This document shows positions 8,286 through 16,223 of a stretch of DNA of 64,000 nt, piece by piece. The stretch comes from JAPSGM01 sp963777045 (GTDB taxonomy: Bacteria; Chloroflexota; Limnocylindria; QHBO01), in the NCBI GenBank assembly GCA_963777045.1, contig CAVZPD010000009.1:124001-188000 (forward strand), in the 5' to 3' direction. The notes below the pieces were generated by a model. It was given only the letters and a program-made list of their open reading frames with translations. It made no database searches and was not told the origin of the DNA. Every line of letters starts with the position of its first letter. The stretch's first letter is position 1. The translations under genes and the position numbers were made by a program.

Positions 8286-10387
8286 CGCGCACGGGGGCGG
8301 AGCGAGCAGGCATCGCTCGTGGTACGGCAGTGATGTTGGCGGCTGCCCTGCTGCTCGCAGCGTGTGCGGTCTCCGAGCCGACCCCGACGGCCACGGCACG
8401 CCCGACCCCCGGCCCGAGGGCCGAGCGGGCGGCTGGCATCGAAACGCTCCGCAACTTCCTCGACGCCTGGGCTGAGGGTGCCTACGCACGTCTGGCCTCG
8501 TACGTTGCGCCCGCGGACCGGAATCGAGCCGGCCCGGCGGCCGTCCGCGGCCTGCTCTACTCCTTCGACGAGCTTGCTCACGTGACGAAGCTGACCGCTG
8601 AGGTCGGCGAGCCCACCCCGCTCGCGCTGCCGCCCGAGCCCGCGCCGAGCGAACCGGTCGCCGCTTCGCCCTCGCCCTCGGCGGGAGGCACGCCCGACGG
8701 CGGGGCAACGTCGCCATCAGCCGCCCCGAGCATCGGCGTGGCTTCTCCCACGCCGCAGCCGGCCAGCCCCACGCCGTCGCCTGCCCCGCCGGGAACGCCG
8801 CTCGACGGCCCGGTCATGGGGCTCTCCGTGCCGGTCGAGCTCCACTTCCGCACGGCAAACTTCGGCGCCATCGACCTGTCGCGGACGATCGTGCTGGCTC
8901 CGCGGGGCACCGACTGGTTCGTGCGCTGGACGCCGCAGATCCTCTTCCCGGAGCTGGGCGAGAATGGTCACCTGGAGCTCGACCGCGATGCGCCTCTGCG
9001 TGGCAGTATCACGGGGCTCGACGGCACCGTCTGGGCCGAGACGCGCGACGACGGCACCCGCGTCTATCCACAGGAGTGGCTCGCAGGGCAGACGATCGGC
9101 TACGTCGGACGCGCCAACCGCGACGACCTCGTCAGCCTCGCGCGCGAGGGCGTTCGCCTGGGTGACCCGATCGGCCGCACCGGCCTGGAGCTCGGCGCCG
9201 ATGCGCTCCTGCGCGGCCGCGCCGGCTTCACCCTCACCGCCGTCCCCGCCGACGGAGACCCGACGACGCTCTTCGAGCAGCAGGTGGAGCACGGCGCCGA
9301 TGTCGTCATCACCCTCCGCCGCTCGCTGCAGTCCACGGCCCAGTCGCAGATCGCCGGCTACAACGAGGCCGGCACCGCCGTCATCGATCCGAAGACGGGC
9401 GACGTGTGGGCGCTCGCATCGGCCCCCGTCTTCAACCCGAACGCCATGACCCTCGGCACCACCCTGGGCGGCCAGGACCTGGCCGCGACCACCTTCTCGA
9501 TGCGGTTCAACCACGCCACGCTGGGGACGTACCCGGCCGGCTCGTCGTTCAAGGTGTTCACGCTGGCTGCAGCCCTGCAGACCGGCGTGGCGAGTCCCTC
9601 AACCCGAATGTCCTGCAACGGGACCTGGGTCTACTCCGGCTTCACGTTCCACAACTACGAGGACCACCACCTCGCCGGAAACGTGGACCTCAAGGCGGCC
9701 ATGGCGTTCAGCTGCAACACGACCTACATGCCGCTCTCGATCCTCGTGTACCAGGACGACCCGACCGCGCTGACCGACCTCGTCCGTGACTTCGGCTTCG
9801 GCCAGCTGAGTGGGATCCGCTACCTGCCGGAGGCACGCGGCATCCTGCCCGACGATCACTACTTCGAGATCACCAAGCGCTGGGACGGCGTCTACCGCCC
9901 GTACAACGGCTTCGACCAGGTCCAGCTGGCGATCGGTCAGGGCTCGTACCTGGGCTCGCCGATGCAGCTGGCCAACGCCTACGCCGCCATCGGCAACGGC
10001 GGCACGCTCTGGACGCCGCGGATCGTGGCCGAGATCCGGCACGCGGACGGGAACGTCGAGGAGGTACCGAACGAGGTCCAGCGCCAGATCCCGATGACCG
10101 AGGAGCAGCTGGCGTACGTGGTCGACTCCATGCAGGCCGTGGTCGACTACCCCTACGGCACCGCCTACGGCTCGTTCCGAGGCTTCGGCATCCCAGTGGC
10201 CGGCAAGAGCGGCACCGCCGAGACGGGCGGTCCCAATCCCGACGCCTGGTTCCCGGCCATCGCCCCCGCCGACGATCCGGAGATCAGCGTCGCCACGGTC
10301 CTCGTCCGCGTTCCGCTCGCAACCGGCGGCTCGGACGCCGCCCCGCTCGTCAGGCGGGTCATGGCGCAGTACTTCTCTGAGCGCTGA
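8282..10387 (+). CDS. Penicillin-binding lipoprotein with MecA_N-like and transpeptidase domains
   Basis: 701 residues from the ATG that overlaps the upstream stop (ATGA). A signal peptide ends in the lipobox LLAAC (Cys28). An NTF2/MecA_N-like region (about 50-230) is interrupted by a Pro/Ser/Thr-rich insert of about 65 residues; a PBP dimer domain follows, then the transpeptidase with SSFK (nucleophile Ser421, Lys424), SCN (477-479) and KSG (642-644). It should cross-link peptidoglycan at the outer face of the membrane. Architecture matches MecA/PBP2a-like class B enzymes; that does not by itself show beta-lactam resistance. Confidence 0.9.
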   Translation: MTRTGAERAGIARGTAVMLAAALLLAACAVSEPTPTATARPTPGPRAERAAGIETLRNFLDAWAEGAYARLASYVAPADRNRAGPAAVRGLLYSFDELAHVTKLTAEVGEPTPLALPPEPAPSEPVAASPSPSAGGTPDGGATSPSAAPSIGVASPTPQPASPTPSPAPPGTPLDGPVMGLSVPVELHFRTANFGAIDLSRTIVLAPRGTDWFVRWTPQILFPELGENGHLELDRDAPLRGSITGLDGTVWAETRDDGTRVYPQEWLAGQTIGYVGRANRDDLVSLAREGVRLGDPIGRTGLELGADALLRGRAGFTLTAVPADGDPTTLFEQQVEHGADVVITLRRSLQSTAQSQIAGYNEAGTAVIDPKTGDVWALASAPVFNPNAMTLGTTLGGQDLAATTFSMRFNHATLGTYPAGSSFKVFTLAAALQTGVASPSTRMSCNGTWVYSGFTFHNYEDHHLAGNVDLKAAMAFSCNTTYMPLSILVYQDDPTALTDLVRDFGFGQLSGIRYLPEARGILPDDHYFEITKRWDGVYRPYNGFDQVQLAIGQGSYLGSPMQLANAYAAIGNGGTLWTPRIVAEIRHADGNVEEVPNEVQRQIPMTEEQLAYVVDSMQAVVDYPYGTAYGSFRGFGIPVAGKSGTAETGGPNPDAWFPAIAPADDPEISVATVLVRVPLATGGSDAAPLVRRVMAQYFSER

Positions 10388-10400
10388 TCGAGATTCGGCT

Positions 10401-10430
10401 TTGACACCCATCGAGCGGGACGGGTAGCAT
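10401..10430 (+). promoter_or_regulatory. Sigma70-type promoter of the respiratory operon
   Basis: TTGACA (10401-10406), an 18-base spacer and TAGCAT (10425-10430). This is the best -35/-10 pair in the window. It predicts a transcript start near 10437 and a leader of about 58 bases before the GTG at 10495. Confidence 0.75.
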
Positions 10431-10494
10431 CGGGCAGCCGCTTCTTGAGCCCTTTGACGAGTTCGTTTGGGAACCCGCCCGTGCCACCACGTCC

Positions 10495-12468
10495 GTGATC
10501 AGCGAGAACGCGATTCCACTGAGGTTCCAGACCGCCGAGGTCGGCGTCGACTGGCTCCAGTGCAATATCGAGTGCCAGGAAGGCTGCCCGGTCAACACGA
10601 ACTGCCGCGGCTACCTCATGCTGGCAGCCGAGGGCCGGTTCGAGGAAGGCTACATCCTGGCCCGCGACCCGAACCCCGTTGCCGCCATCTGCGGCTACGT
10701 CTGCTCGGCCCCATGCGAGAAGGCCTGCCGTCGAGCCGATATCGACAAGCCGCTCTCCATCCGCGCCATGAAGCGCTTCCTGGTCGACTGGCACTACGCC
10801 AACAACATGCCGGACAACGTCGTCATCGGTCCGGCCACGGGGAAGAGCGTGGGCGTCATCGGCGCCGGTCCGGCGGGGCTCTCCGTCGCCAAGGAGCTCG
10901 CCACCTACGGGCACGAGGTCCATGTCTACGAGGCGCTGCCGTCGGGTGGCGGCACGACCCTGATCGGCGTGCCGGCGTTCAGGCTCCCTAGAGACGTCAT
11001 CGAGCTTGACGTGAACTGGGTCGCCAAGCACGGCGTCGAGTTCCACTACAACGTGGAGATCGGGCGCGACATCACGCTCGACCAGCTGCGTGAGCGGCAC
11101 GACGCGGTGGTCGTCGCCACAGGCTGCATGTACCCGGTCGCCATGAACGTCCCCGGCGAGGAGCTGGACGGCGTGATCTACGGCGTCGACTTCCTCAAGC
11201 GCGCCAACCTCGGCCAGGAGCAGTGGGTCGGCGAGCACGTGGTGGTGGTGGGCGGCGGCTACACCGCCATGGACTCCAGCCGGACCGCCCTGCGGGTCGG
11301 CGCCAGGACCAGCACCATCGTCTACCGCCGCGGTCCGGACGAGATGGTGGTGGACGAGGAGGAGCAGCACGAGACTCGCTTCGAGGGCGTCAACTTCGAG
11401 TTCTTCGCCTCGCCCATCGAGATCGTCGGCGACGAGAACGGCAAGGTGACCGGCATCACCTTCCGGCGCACGCGCCTCGGCCCGCCGGACGCATCCGGCC
11501 GTCGCAGCGCCGAGGCCATCCCGGGCAGCGAGTTCACCATCCCCTGCGACATGGTGGTTCCGTGCACCAGCCAGGCCGCCGACAACAACGTGCTCGGCCA
11601 GTACGGCGCCCACCTCAACCGGCACCTGGGCGTGACCGATACGCGCAGCGTGGTCGAGGGCGGCTCGACCTCGTCGTGGCGCACGCCGCCGCTGAACGGG
11701 TCCACGCCGCGCAAGCCGGACGGCACCACCTACAACGACCTGAGCTTCGACCTGGCGCGCGGCTACGTGCGGACGAACGCGGACACGTTCGAGACGAACG
11801 TCGACGGCGTCTTCGCCTGCGGCGACTTCGTGACCGGCCCCGCCACCATCATCGAGGCGGCCGGCCGTGGTCGCCGAGCGGCGCGCTCCATCGACCGCTG
11901 GCTGGCCGGCGTCCGCGACGAGGAGCTCGAGGAGCTGCCGGTCATCAACCGGGCGGTGATCACCCAGGCGCTCGAGCACGACATGCCGCGCAACTACGAG
12001 GCGATCCATCGCCAGGAGATCCCCATGGCGCCGCCGGAGCTTCGCCGCGACTTCACCGGACTGGTTGAGGTCGGCTACGACACCCGCAGCGCGGTGGCCG
12101 AGGGCAGCCGCTGCCTGCAGTGCAACCACAACATCAACATCGATGGCCCGCGCTGTATCCTGTGCGGACTCTGCGCCGATGTCTGCCCCGAGGGCGTGAT
12201 CTACATGATCGACAAGGCGCAGGTGGGCGGCGACGATCCTGAGATCGGCTTCTTCCAGTCGTGGCCGCGCGGGATCGCGATGATCATCGACGAGGAGCGT
12301 TGCATCCGCTGCAACCTCTGCGTCGAGCGGTGTCCAACCAACTGCATCACCATGGACCGCCTGGAGCTGGAGCGGTTCACACCTGACGGGAAGGTGCTCT
12401 TGGAAAGCTACAAGGACAACGTGCTGGGCCAGATCGGCCAGCAGGCAGGACCGGTGGTGGAGCGATGA
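10495..12468 (+). CDS. Fe-S flavoprotein (GltD-like, with C-terminal 2[4Fe-4S]) of the bc-complex operon
   Basis: 657 residues. An N-terminal cysteine cluster domain (CNIECQEGCPVNTNC, then CGYVCSAPCEKAC) of the DPYD/GltD type; FAD and NAD(P) Rossmann motifs GVIGAGPAGLSVAKEL and VVVVGGGYTAMD; a CGDFVTGPATI flavin contact; and a C-terminal ferredoxin domain with CILCGLCADVCPEG and CIRCNLCVERCPTNC. Such proteins pass electrons between NAD(P)H or ferredoxin and another carrier. It overlaps the cytochrome b gene by four bases and shares its promoter, so I infer it feeds electrons to, or takes them from, the quinol:cytochrome c complex. The GTG is the only in-frame start after the promoter. Confidence 0.85.
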   Translation: MISENAIPLRFQTAEVGVDWLQCNIECQEGCPVNTNCRGYLMLAAEGRFEEGYILARDPNPVAAICGYVCSAPCEKACRRADIDKPLSIRAMKRFLVDWHYANNMPDNVVIGPATGKSVGVIGAGPAGLSVAKELATYGHEVHVYEALPSGGGTTLIGVPAFRLPRDVIELDVNWVAKHGVEFHYNVEIGRDITLDQLRERHDAVVVATGCMYPVAMNVPGEELDGVIYGVDFLKRANLGQEQWVGEHVVVVGGGYTAMDSSRTALRVGARTSTIVYRRGPDEMVVDEEEQHETRFEGVNFEFFASPIEIVGDENGKVTGITFRRTRLGPPDASGRRSAEAIPGSEFTIPCDMVVPCTSQAADNNVLGQYGAHLNRHLGVTDTRSVVEGGSTSSWRTPPLNGSTPRKPDGTTYNDLSFDLARGYVRTNADTFETNVDGVFACGDFVTGPATIIEAAGRGRRAARSIDRWLAGVRDEELEELPVINRAVITQALEHDMPRNYEAIHRQEIPMAPPELRRDFTGLVEVGYDTRSAVAEGSRCLQCNHNINIDGPRCILCGLCADVCPEGVIYMIDKAQVGGDDPEIGFFQSWPRGIAMIIDEERCIRCNLCVERCPTNCITMDRLELERFTPDGKVLLESYKDNVLGQIGQQAGPVVER

Positions 12469-13184
12469 GCTTCCTCGTCCGCGCCGTCAAGGAGTCCGCC
12501 CTGTGGCGGAGCCTCTTCCGCCAGCCGTACCCGACCACCAGCCGCACCCGTGCGCTGGCGGTCATGAACAACGTCTTCCTGCACCTGCACCCGGTGCGGG
12601 TCAAGAAGCACGCCGTGCGCTACACCTACACCTTCTGCCTGGGTGGCATCAGCTTCTTCCTGTTCCTGGCCCTGACGGTGACCGGCGTCTACCTGATGTT
12701 CTTCTACGTGCCCTCGGTCAGCCGCGCCTTCCAGGACATCCAGACCATCGAGAACTCGGTCGCCTTCGGTTCGCTGATCCGCAACATGCACCGATGGGCG
12801 GCGCACCTCATGGTGCTCACCGTCTTCCTGCACATGATCCGCGTCTTCTACCACGGTGCGTACAAGCCCCCGCGTGAGTTCAACTGGGCCATCGGCGTCC
12901 TGCTCCTCTTCACCACCATCTGGCTCAGCTTCACCGGCTACCTGCTGCCGTGGGACCAGATCGCCTTCTGGGCGATCACGGTGGGCACCCAGATGGCCAC
13001 CTACGCGCCGCTCCTCTCCACCGAGTCGAGCTTCGTCCTGCTGGGCGGCATCGAGGTGGGCGCCGAGACGCTGATCAGGTTCTACGTCATGCACGTGATC
13101 GCCTTCCCGCTGGTCGGCGCGCTGCTGATGGTCGTCCACTTCTGGAGGATCCGGAAGGACGGCGGCATCTCCGGGCCGGTGTAG
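12465..13184 (+). CDS. Cytochrome b6-like subunit of the quinol:cytochrome c oxidoreductase
   Basis: 239 residues, four transmembrane helices. Two pairs of haem-b ligands: His109/His123 (13 between) and His210/His225 (14 between); the 14-residue spacing of the second pair is the b6-type signature. FCLGG at residues 57-61 places Cys58 where cytochrome b6 covalently binds the extra haem c-i (c-n), so a b6f-like third haem is likely. The start ATG overlaps the flavoprotein stop. The C-terminal half of a full cytochrome b is encoded separately by the next gene. Confidence 0.92.
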   Translation: MSFLVRAVKESALWRSLFRQPYPTTSRTRALAVMNNVFLHLHPVRVKKHAVRYTYTFCLGGISFFLFLALTVTGVYLMFFYVPSVSRAFQDIQTIENSVAFGSLIRNMHRWAAHLMVLTVFLHMIRVFYHGAYKPPREFNWAIGVLLLFTTIWLSFTGYLLPWDQIAFWAITVGTQMATYAPLLSTESSFVLLGGIEVGAETLIRFYVMHVIAFPLVGALLMVVHFWRIRKDGGISGPV

Positions 13185-13200
13185 GGATGGGAATGGACCG

Positions 13201-13815
13201 ATGAGCATCGAGAAGCGGCCCAACGCGACCGCAGACAAGAATGCGCCGACGCAGGCACCCAGCGTGCCGGTCGTCGAGCGCACCCCCGGACCGAAGCTGC
13301 CCGGCCCGCCCGGCGTGCCCGGCACGGAGCGCTTCCGGCTGCTCGCCTACGTCAAGCAGGAATCGATGGTCCGCGTCGACAAGCGTCCCGACGAGACCGT
13401 CCTGACCTGGCCGCACCTGCTGCGCGCCGAGTTCCTCATGGCGATGCTGATCAGCGGCCTGCTGGTGATCACCGCCTTCTTGATCCAGGCGCCGCTGGAA
13501 GAGATGGCGAACGCGGGCAACACGCCGCACGTGGCCAAGGCGCCGTGGTACTTCCTGGGGCTGCAGGAGATGCTCTCCTACTTCAACGCCACGGTGGTCG
13601 GCGTCCTGTTCCCGCCGCTCTACTTCATCGGCCTGATGGCGATCGCGTACGTCGATCGCTCGCCCTACAAGGCGGCGCGAGACCGCAAGCTCATCTGGAT
13701 CTTCTTCCTGTGCATCATGATCGGGGGATTACTGGTGACCTTCATCGGCTCGTTCTTCCGCGGACCCGGCTGGAACTGGGTCTGGCCGTGGGAGGGACTG
13801 TTCTTCACGCTATGA
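13201..13815 (+). CDS. Subunit IV-like cytochrome b C-terminal subunit
   Basis: 204 residues: a soluble N-terminal extension of about 75 residues rich in Pro and charged residues, then three transmembrane helices as in b6f subunit IV. The Qo-site PEWY motif is replaced by APWY (13540-13551) followed by FLGLQEM, a variant also known in several non-proteobacterial complexes. Together with the b6-like protein it completes the cytochrome b core. The ATG is preceded by a GGGATGG stretch after a short gap. Confidence 0.9.
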   Translation: MSIEKRPNATADKNAPTQAPSVPVVERTPGPKLPGPPGVPGTERFRLLAYVKQESMVRVDKRPDETVLTWPHLLRAEFLMAMLISGLLVITAFLIQAPLEEMANAGNTPHVAKAPWYFLGLQEMLSYFNATVVGVLFPPLYFIGLMAIAYVDRSPYKAARDRKLIWIFFLCIMIGGLLVTFIGSFFRGPGWNWVWPWEGLFFTL

Positions 13816-14465
13816 GCACGCAACCGACCTACGGCGAGGTTCACGGGCCACGCATCGGCGAGATGAGCCGGCGCACCTTCATGCGCCGGATGCTGGGCGT
13901 CGGGATCGGGATCCTCTCCATCGAGTTCCTGGCCGGGACGCTCAACTTCCTGTGGCCGAACATCCGCTCCGGCCTGGGCGGTGTCCTCACGGTGGGCAGC
14001 GCGTCCGACATCACCCTGAACCAGCCGGACTGGCCGAACGGGCTTCCCTACATCTTCCAGTCGAAGATCTTCGTGGTGAACGTGCCGGCGGCCAAGGAGC
14101 GGGTGCTGGGCGAGGGCAGCGTCAGCGACCCGGTCCCGGATCCCGGCGCCGACGTGGGGCCCGACGTGCCGCCGGTCGAGGCTTCCGTGCTGGCGCTCTA
14201 CCGCAAGTGCCCGCACCTCGGCTGCCAGATCCCGCAGCTCTGCCAGCAGAGCCAGTGGTTCGAGTGCCTCTGCCACGGCAGCAAGTACACCGTCCTGGGC
14301 GAGAAGCGCGACGGTCCCGCGCCGCGCGGCATGGATCGCTTCGCTGTGACGATCGAGGACGGCGTCTACAAGGTCGATACCGGCGAGCTGCAGGACGGTC
14401 CGCCGGTCGGGACCGATACCTTCGACGACCGCATCAGCGCCAACGTGGCGCACTGCGCCGCCTGA
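13812..14465 (+). CDS. Rieske [2Fe-2S] protein of the bc-type complex
   Basis: 217 residues, start overlapping the subunit IV stop (ATGA). A twin-Arg-like N-terminus (MSRRTFMRRMLG) and one hydrophobic helix anchor it; the cluster-binding loops are CPHLGC and CLCHGS, giving two Cys and two His ligands. A Pro/Asp-rich insert of about 25 residues lies between the base strand and the first loop. It transfers electrons from quinol to the cytochrome c encoded next. Confidence 0.94.
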   Translation: MSTQPTYGEVHGPRIGEMSRRTFMRRMLGVGIGILSIEFLAGTLNFLWPNIRSGLGGVLTVGSASDITLNQPDWPNGLPYIFQSKIFVVNVPAAKERVLGEGSVSDPVPDPGADVGPDVPPVEASVLALYRKCPHLGCQIPQLCQQSQWFECLCHGSKYTVLGEKRDGPAPRGMDRFAVTIEDGVYKVDTGELQDGPPVGTDTFDDRISANVAHCAA

Positions 14466-14468
14466 CCG

Positions 14469-15272
14469 ATGACCGCCAAGACGCTCGGCGTGCTGCTCGT
14501 CACCGTCCTCGCCTTCTTCACGGCCGCCTACTGGTTGACCGACACGGAACGCCGCGATGCGCGCTACGAGGCGCTGCAGGTCGAGCTGGTCGAGTACGGC
14601 CAGTCCGTCTTCGGCCCGCCGACGCCCGAGAACCCCGCGGTGGCGAACTGCGCTCAGTGCCACGGCCCGGATGGGACGGGGGGCCAGGTGGGCAACACCG
14701 GGCGCCAGGCGCCGAACCTGCACAGCCGGTCGCTGTACGAGAAGCTTCGCTCCAACCCGAACTACGTGAACCTGGTGATTCGCTACGGCGGGGTGGTCGT
14801 CTCGGGGAACGTCAACTCGCCCATGCCGGCGTGGTCGGCGGAAGTCGGCGGCCCGCTCACCATCCAGCAGATCGACGCGCTCACCGCCCTCGTCAGGTCA
14901 TGGGCGGAGGAGGCGGGCCAGCAGCCGGCGGAGGAGGTCCCCGACACCGTCGAGGCGGGAGCCGAGGTGTACGCCTCGGCGGGCTGTGCCGGCTGCCACG
15001 GGGCGGATCTCGCAGGAGTCGGCGAGTTCCCGAACATCCAGAACATCGGCAACGAGCCCGTGACCGACCTGCCCTATCCCATCAGCCAGCTGGACCAGCT
15101 GGTTGCCGATTACGAGTCGGACCCGCGGATGATGCTCGAGCAGTGGATTCGCGACTCGGCCACGAACTACAACGACGGGGCGCCCACCAACATGCCGGCG
15201 CACCCCACCAGCCAGCTGCCGGACGATGCGCTGCAGGCGCTGATCACGTTCCTGCTGGACCAGAAGCAGTAG
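14469..15272 (+). CDS. Membrane-anchored dihaem cytochrome c
   Basis: 267 residues with an uncleaved N-terminal helix and two class-I cytochrome c domains, each with a CXXCH site: CAQCH (about residue 59) and CAGCH (about 176). Likely axial Met ligands are in NSPMPAWS and PTNMPAHP. Position directly after the Rieske gene makes it the cytochrome c1 equivalent and electron exit of this complex. Its haems would be attached by the ccm system encoded at 26.8-33.5 kb. Confidence 0.9.
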   Translation: MTAKTLGVLLVTVLAFFTAAYWLTDTERRDARYEALQVELVEYGQSVFGPPTPENPAVANCAQCHGPDGTGGQVGNTGRQAPNLHSRSLYEKLRSNPNYVNLVIRYGGVVVSGNVNSPMPAWSAEVGGPLTIQQIDALTALVRSWAEEAGQQPAEEVPDTVEAGAEVYASAGCAGCHGADLAGVGEFPNIQNIGNEPVTDLPYPISQLDQLVADYESDPRMMLEQWIRDSATNYNDGAPTNMPAHPTSQLPDDALQALITFLLDQKQ

Positions 15273-15276
15273 CCAC

Positions 15277-15858
15277 ATGAGCGCCACCTACCAGTCCCCA
15301 CCGCGCCGTGGCAGCGTCGCGCGCGCCGCCCGCTCGGTTGACGAGTTCAGCTCGTGGCTGCTCTACGGGTACGAGACGTGGCTGGTGGCGGTGCTGAAGG
15401 CGCTGCCGCTCTTCCTGTTCATGTACTTCCTCATCTTCTACATCCCGAACTACGTCTACTACGGCCTGACCCTCTACGTCTTCGACTTCAGCAAGGACGT
15501 CGGCTTCCTGGTGGCGAACCTGGTTGGCGGTGGCAACTTCACCGCCGTCATCGTCATGGCGCTCTGGGCGCAGGCGGCGCGCGGCAGGAACGGCCTCTTC
15601 TGGGCCCTGATCCGCTACCTCGTCGTCGCCCAGTACGCGCTGACCGTCTTCGTCCTCATCCCGTTCATGGTCTTCAACCTGGCCAGTGGCTCGTTCATTC
15701 CGCCGGCGTTCCCGTTCCGGGCCCTGGTGCTCGGAGCCGTCGCTGCCGGCCTCGGCGCCGTGTCGCTCGTCTACCTGTGGTTCGAGTACCGACGCGTGAC
15801 GCGCCGCGAGGCGCTCGAGGCGACCGCGGCCAGCGGGCTCCTCTCGACGAGCCGCTAG
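15277..15858 (+). CDS. Four-helix membrane protein of the bc-complex operon, unknown family
   Basis: 193 residues, four predicted membrane spans; notable aromatic segment FMYFLIFYIPNYVYYGLTLY. No haem or metal motif that I recognise. It starts five bases after the cytochrome c stop in the same operon, so it is probably an accessory or assembly subunit of the complex. Function not assignable from sequence. Confidence 0.75.
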   Translation: MSATYQSPPRRGSVARAARSVDEFSSWLLYGYETWLVAVLKALPLFLFMYFLIFYIPNYVYYGLTLYVFDFSKDVGFLVANLVGGGNFTAVIVMALWAQAARGRNGLFWALIRYLVVAQYALTVFVLIPFMVFNLASGSFIPPAFPFRALVLGAVAAGLGAVSLVYLWFEYRRVTRREALEATAASGLLSTSR

Positions 15859-15875
15859 GGCTCGCCCCCACCGAC

Positions 15876-16214
15876 ATCTCCGCCAGGCTGCTCGCCCATC
15901 TCGGCTGGTCGGCCCTGGTGCTGGTCGCCGCCGGAGCGCTGGTGGCCGTCGAGCTCAGCGCTCCCTGCCCGCCCGGCGGCCCGCTGGCGTTCGGCTCGTG
16001 TGGGGCCGTTCGGCCGTTCGCCGTGGCAGTCGTCCTCCTGGCGGCCGCGCTCTACGTGACGGCGCTGAGCGGCGTCTTGGCCTGGACCGATGGCCTCCGC
16101 CGGCGCGGCGTGGCTGATGCGCGTTCCGCCCGAGACTGGTACCTGCTCGCCGCCGTTATCGGCCTGCCCGTCGCGCCGTTGCTCGCGTTCACCCTCGTCT
16201 CCGCCCTCCGCTAG
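15876..16214 (+). CDS. Small three-helix membrane protein, start codon uncertain
   Basis: The frame has strong GC3 coding bias and encodes about three hydrophobic segments (e.g. LGWSALVLVAAGALVAVEL and LYVTALSGVLAWTDG). No ATG, GTG or TTG lies between the previous stop (15858) and GTG 15918, which would remove half of the first helix. A start at ATC 15876 would give a natural N-terminus ISARLLAHLGW; alternatively the frame is reached by -1 frameshift from the preceding gene or GTG 15918 is used. Its stop TAG forms part of the next promoter. Function unknown, likely tied to the respiratory operon. Confidence 0.5.
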   Translation: MSARLLAHLGWSALVLVAAGALVAVELSAPCPPGGPLAFGSCGAVRPFAVAVVLLAAALYVTALSGVLAWTDGLRRRGVADARSARDWYLLAAVIGLPVAPLLAFTLVSALR

Positions 16215-16217
16215 CAT
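16212..16217 (+). promoter_or_regulatory. -10 box TAGCAT, leaderless start; overlaps a stop codon
   Basis: TAGCAT begins with the TAG stop of the preceding membrane-protein gene and ends 6 bases before the ATG at 16224. A TTCACC sequence 17 bases upstream could serve as a weak -35. Confidence 0.55.
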
Positions 16218-16223
16218 GGTCCC

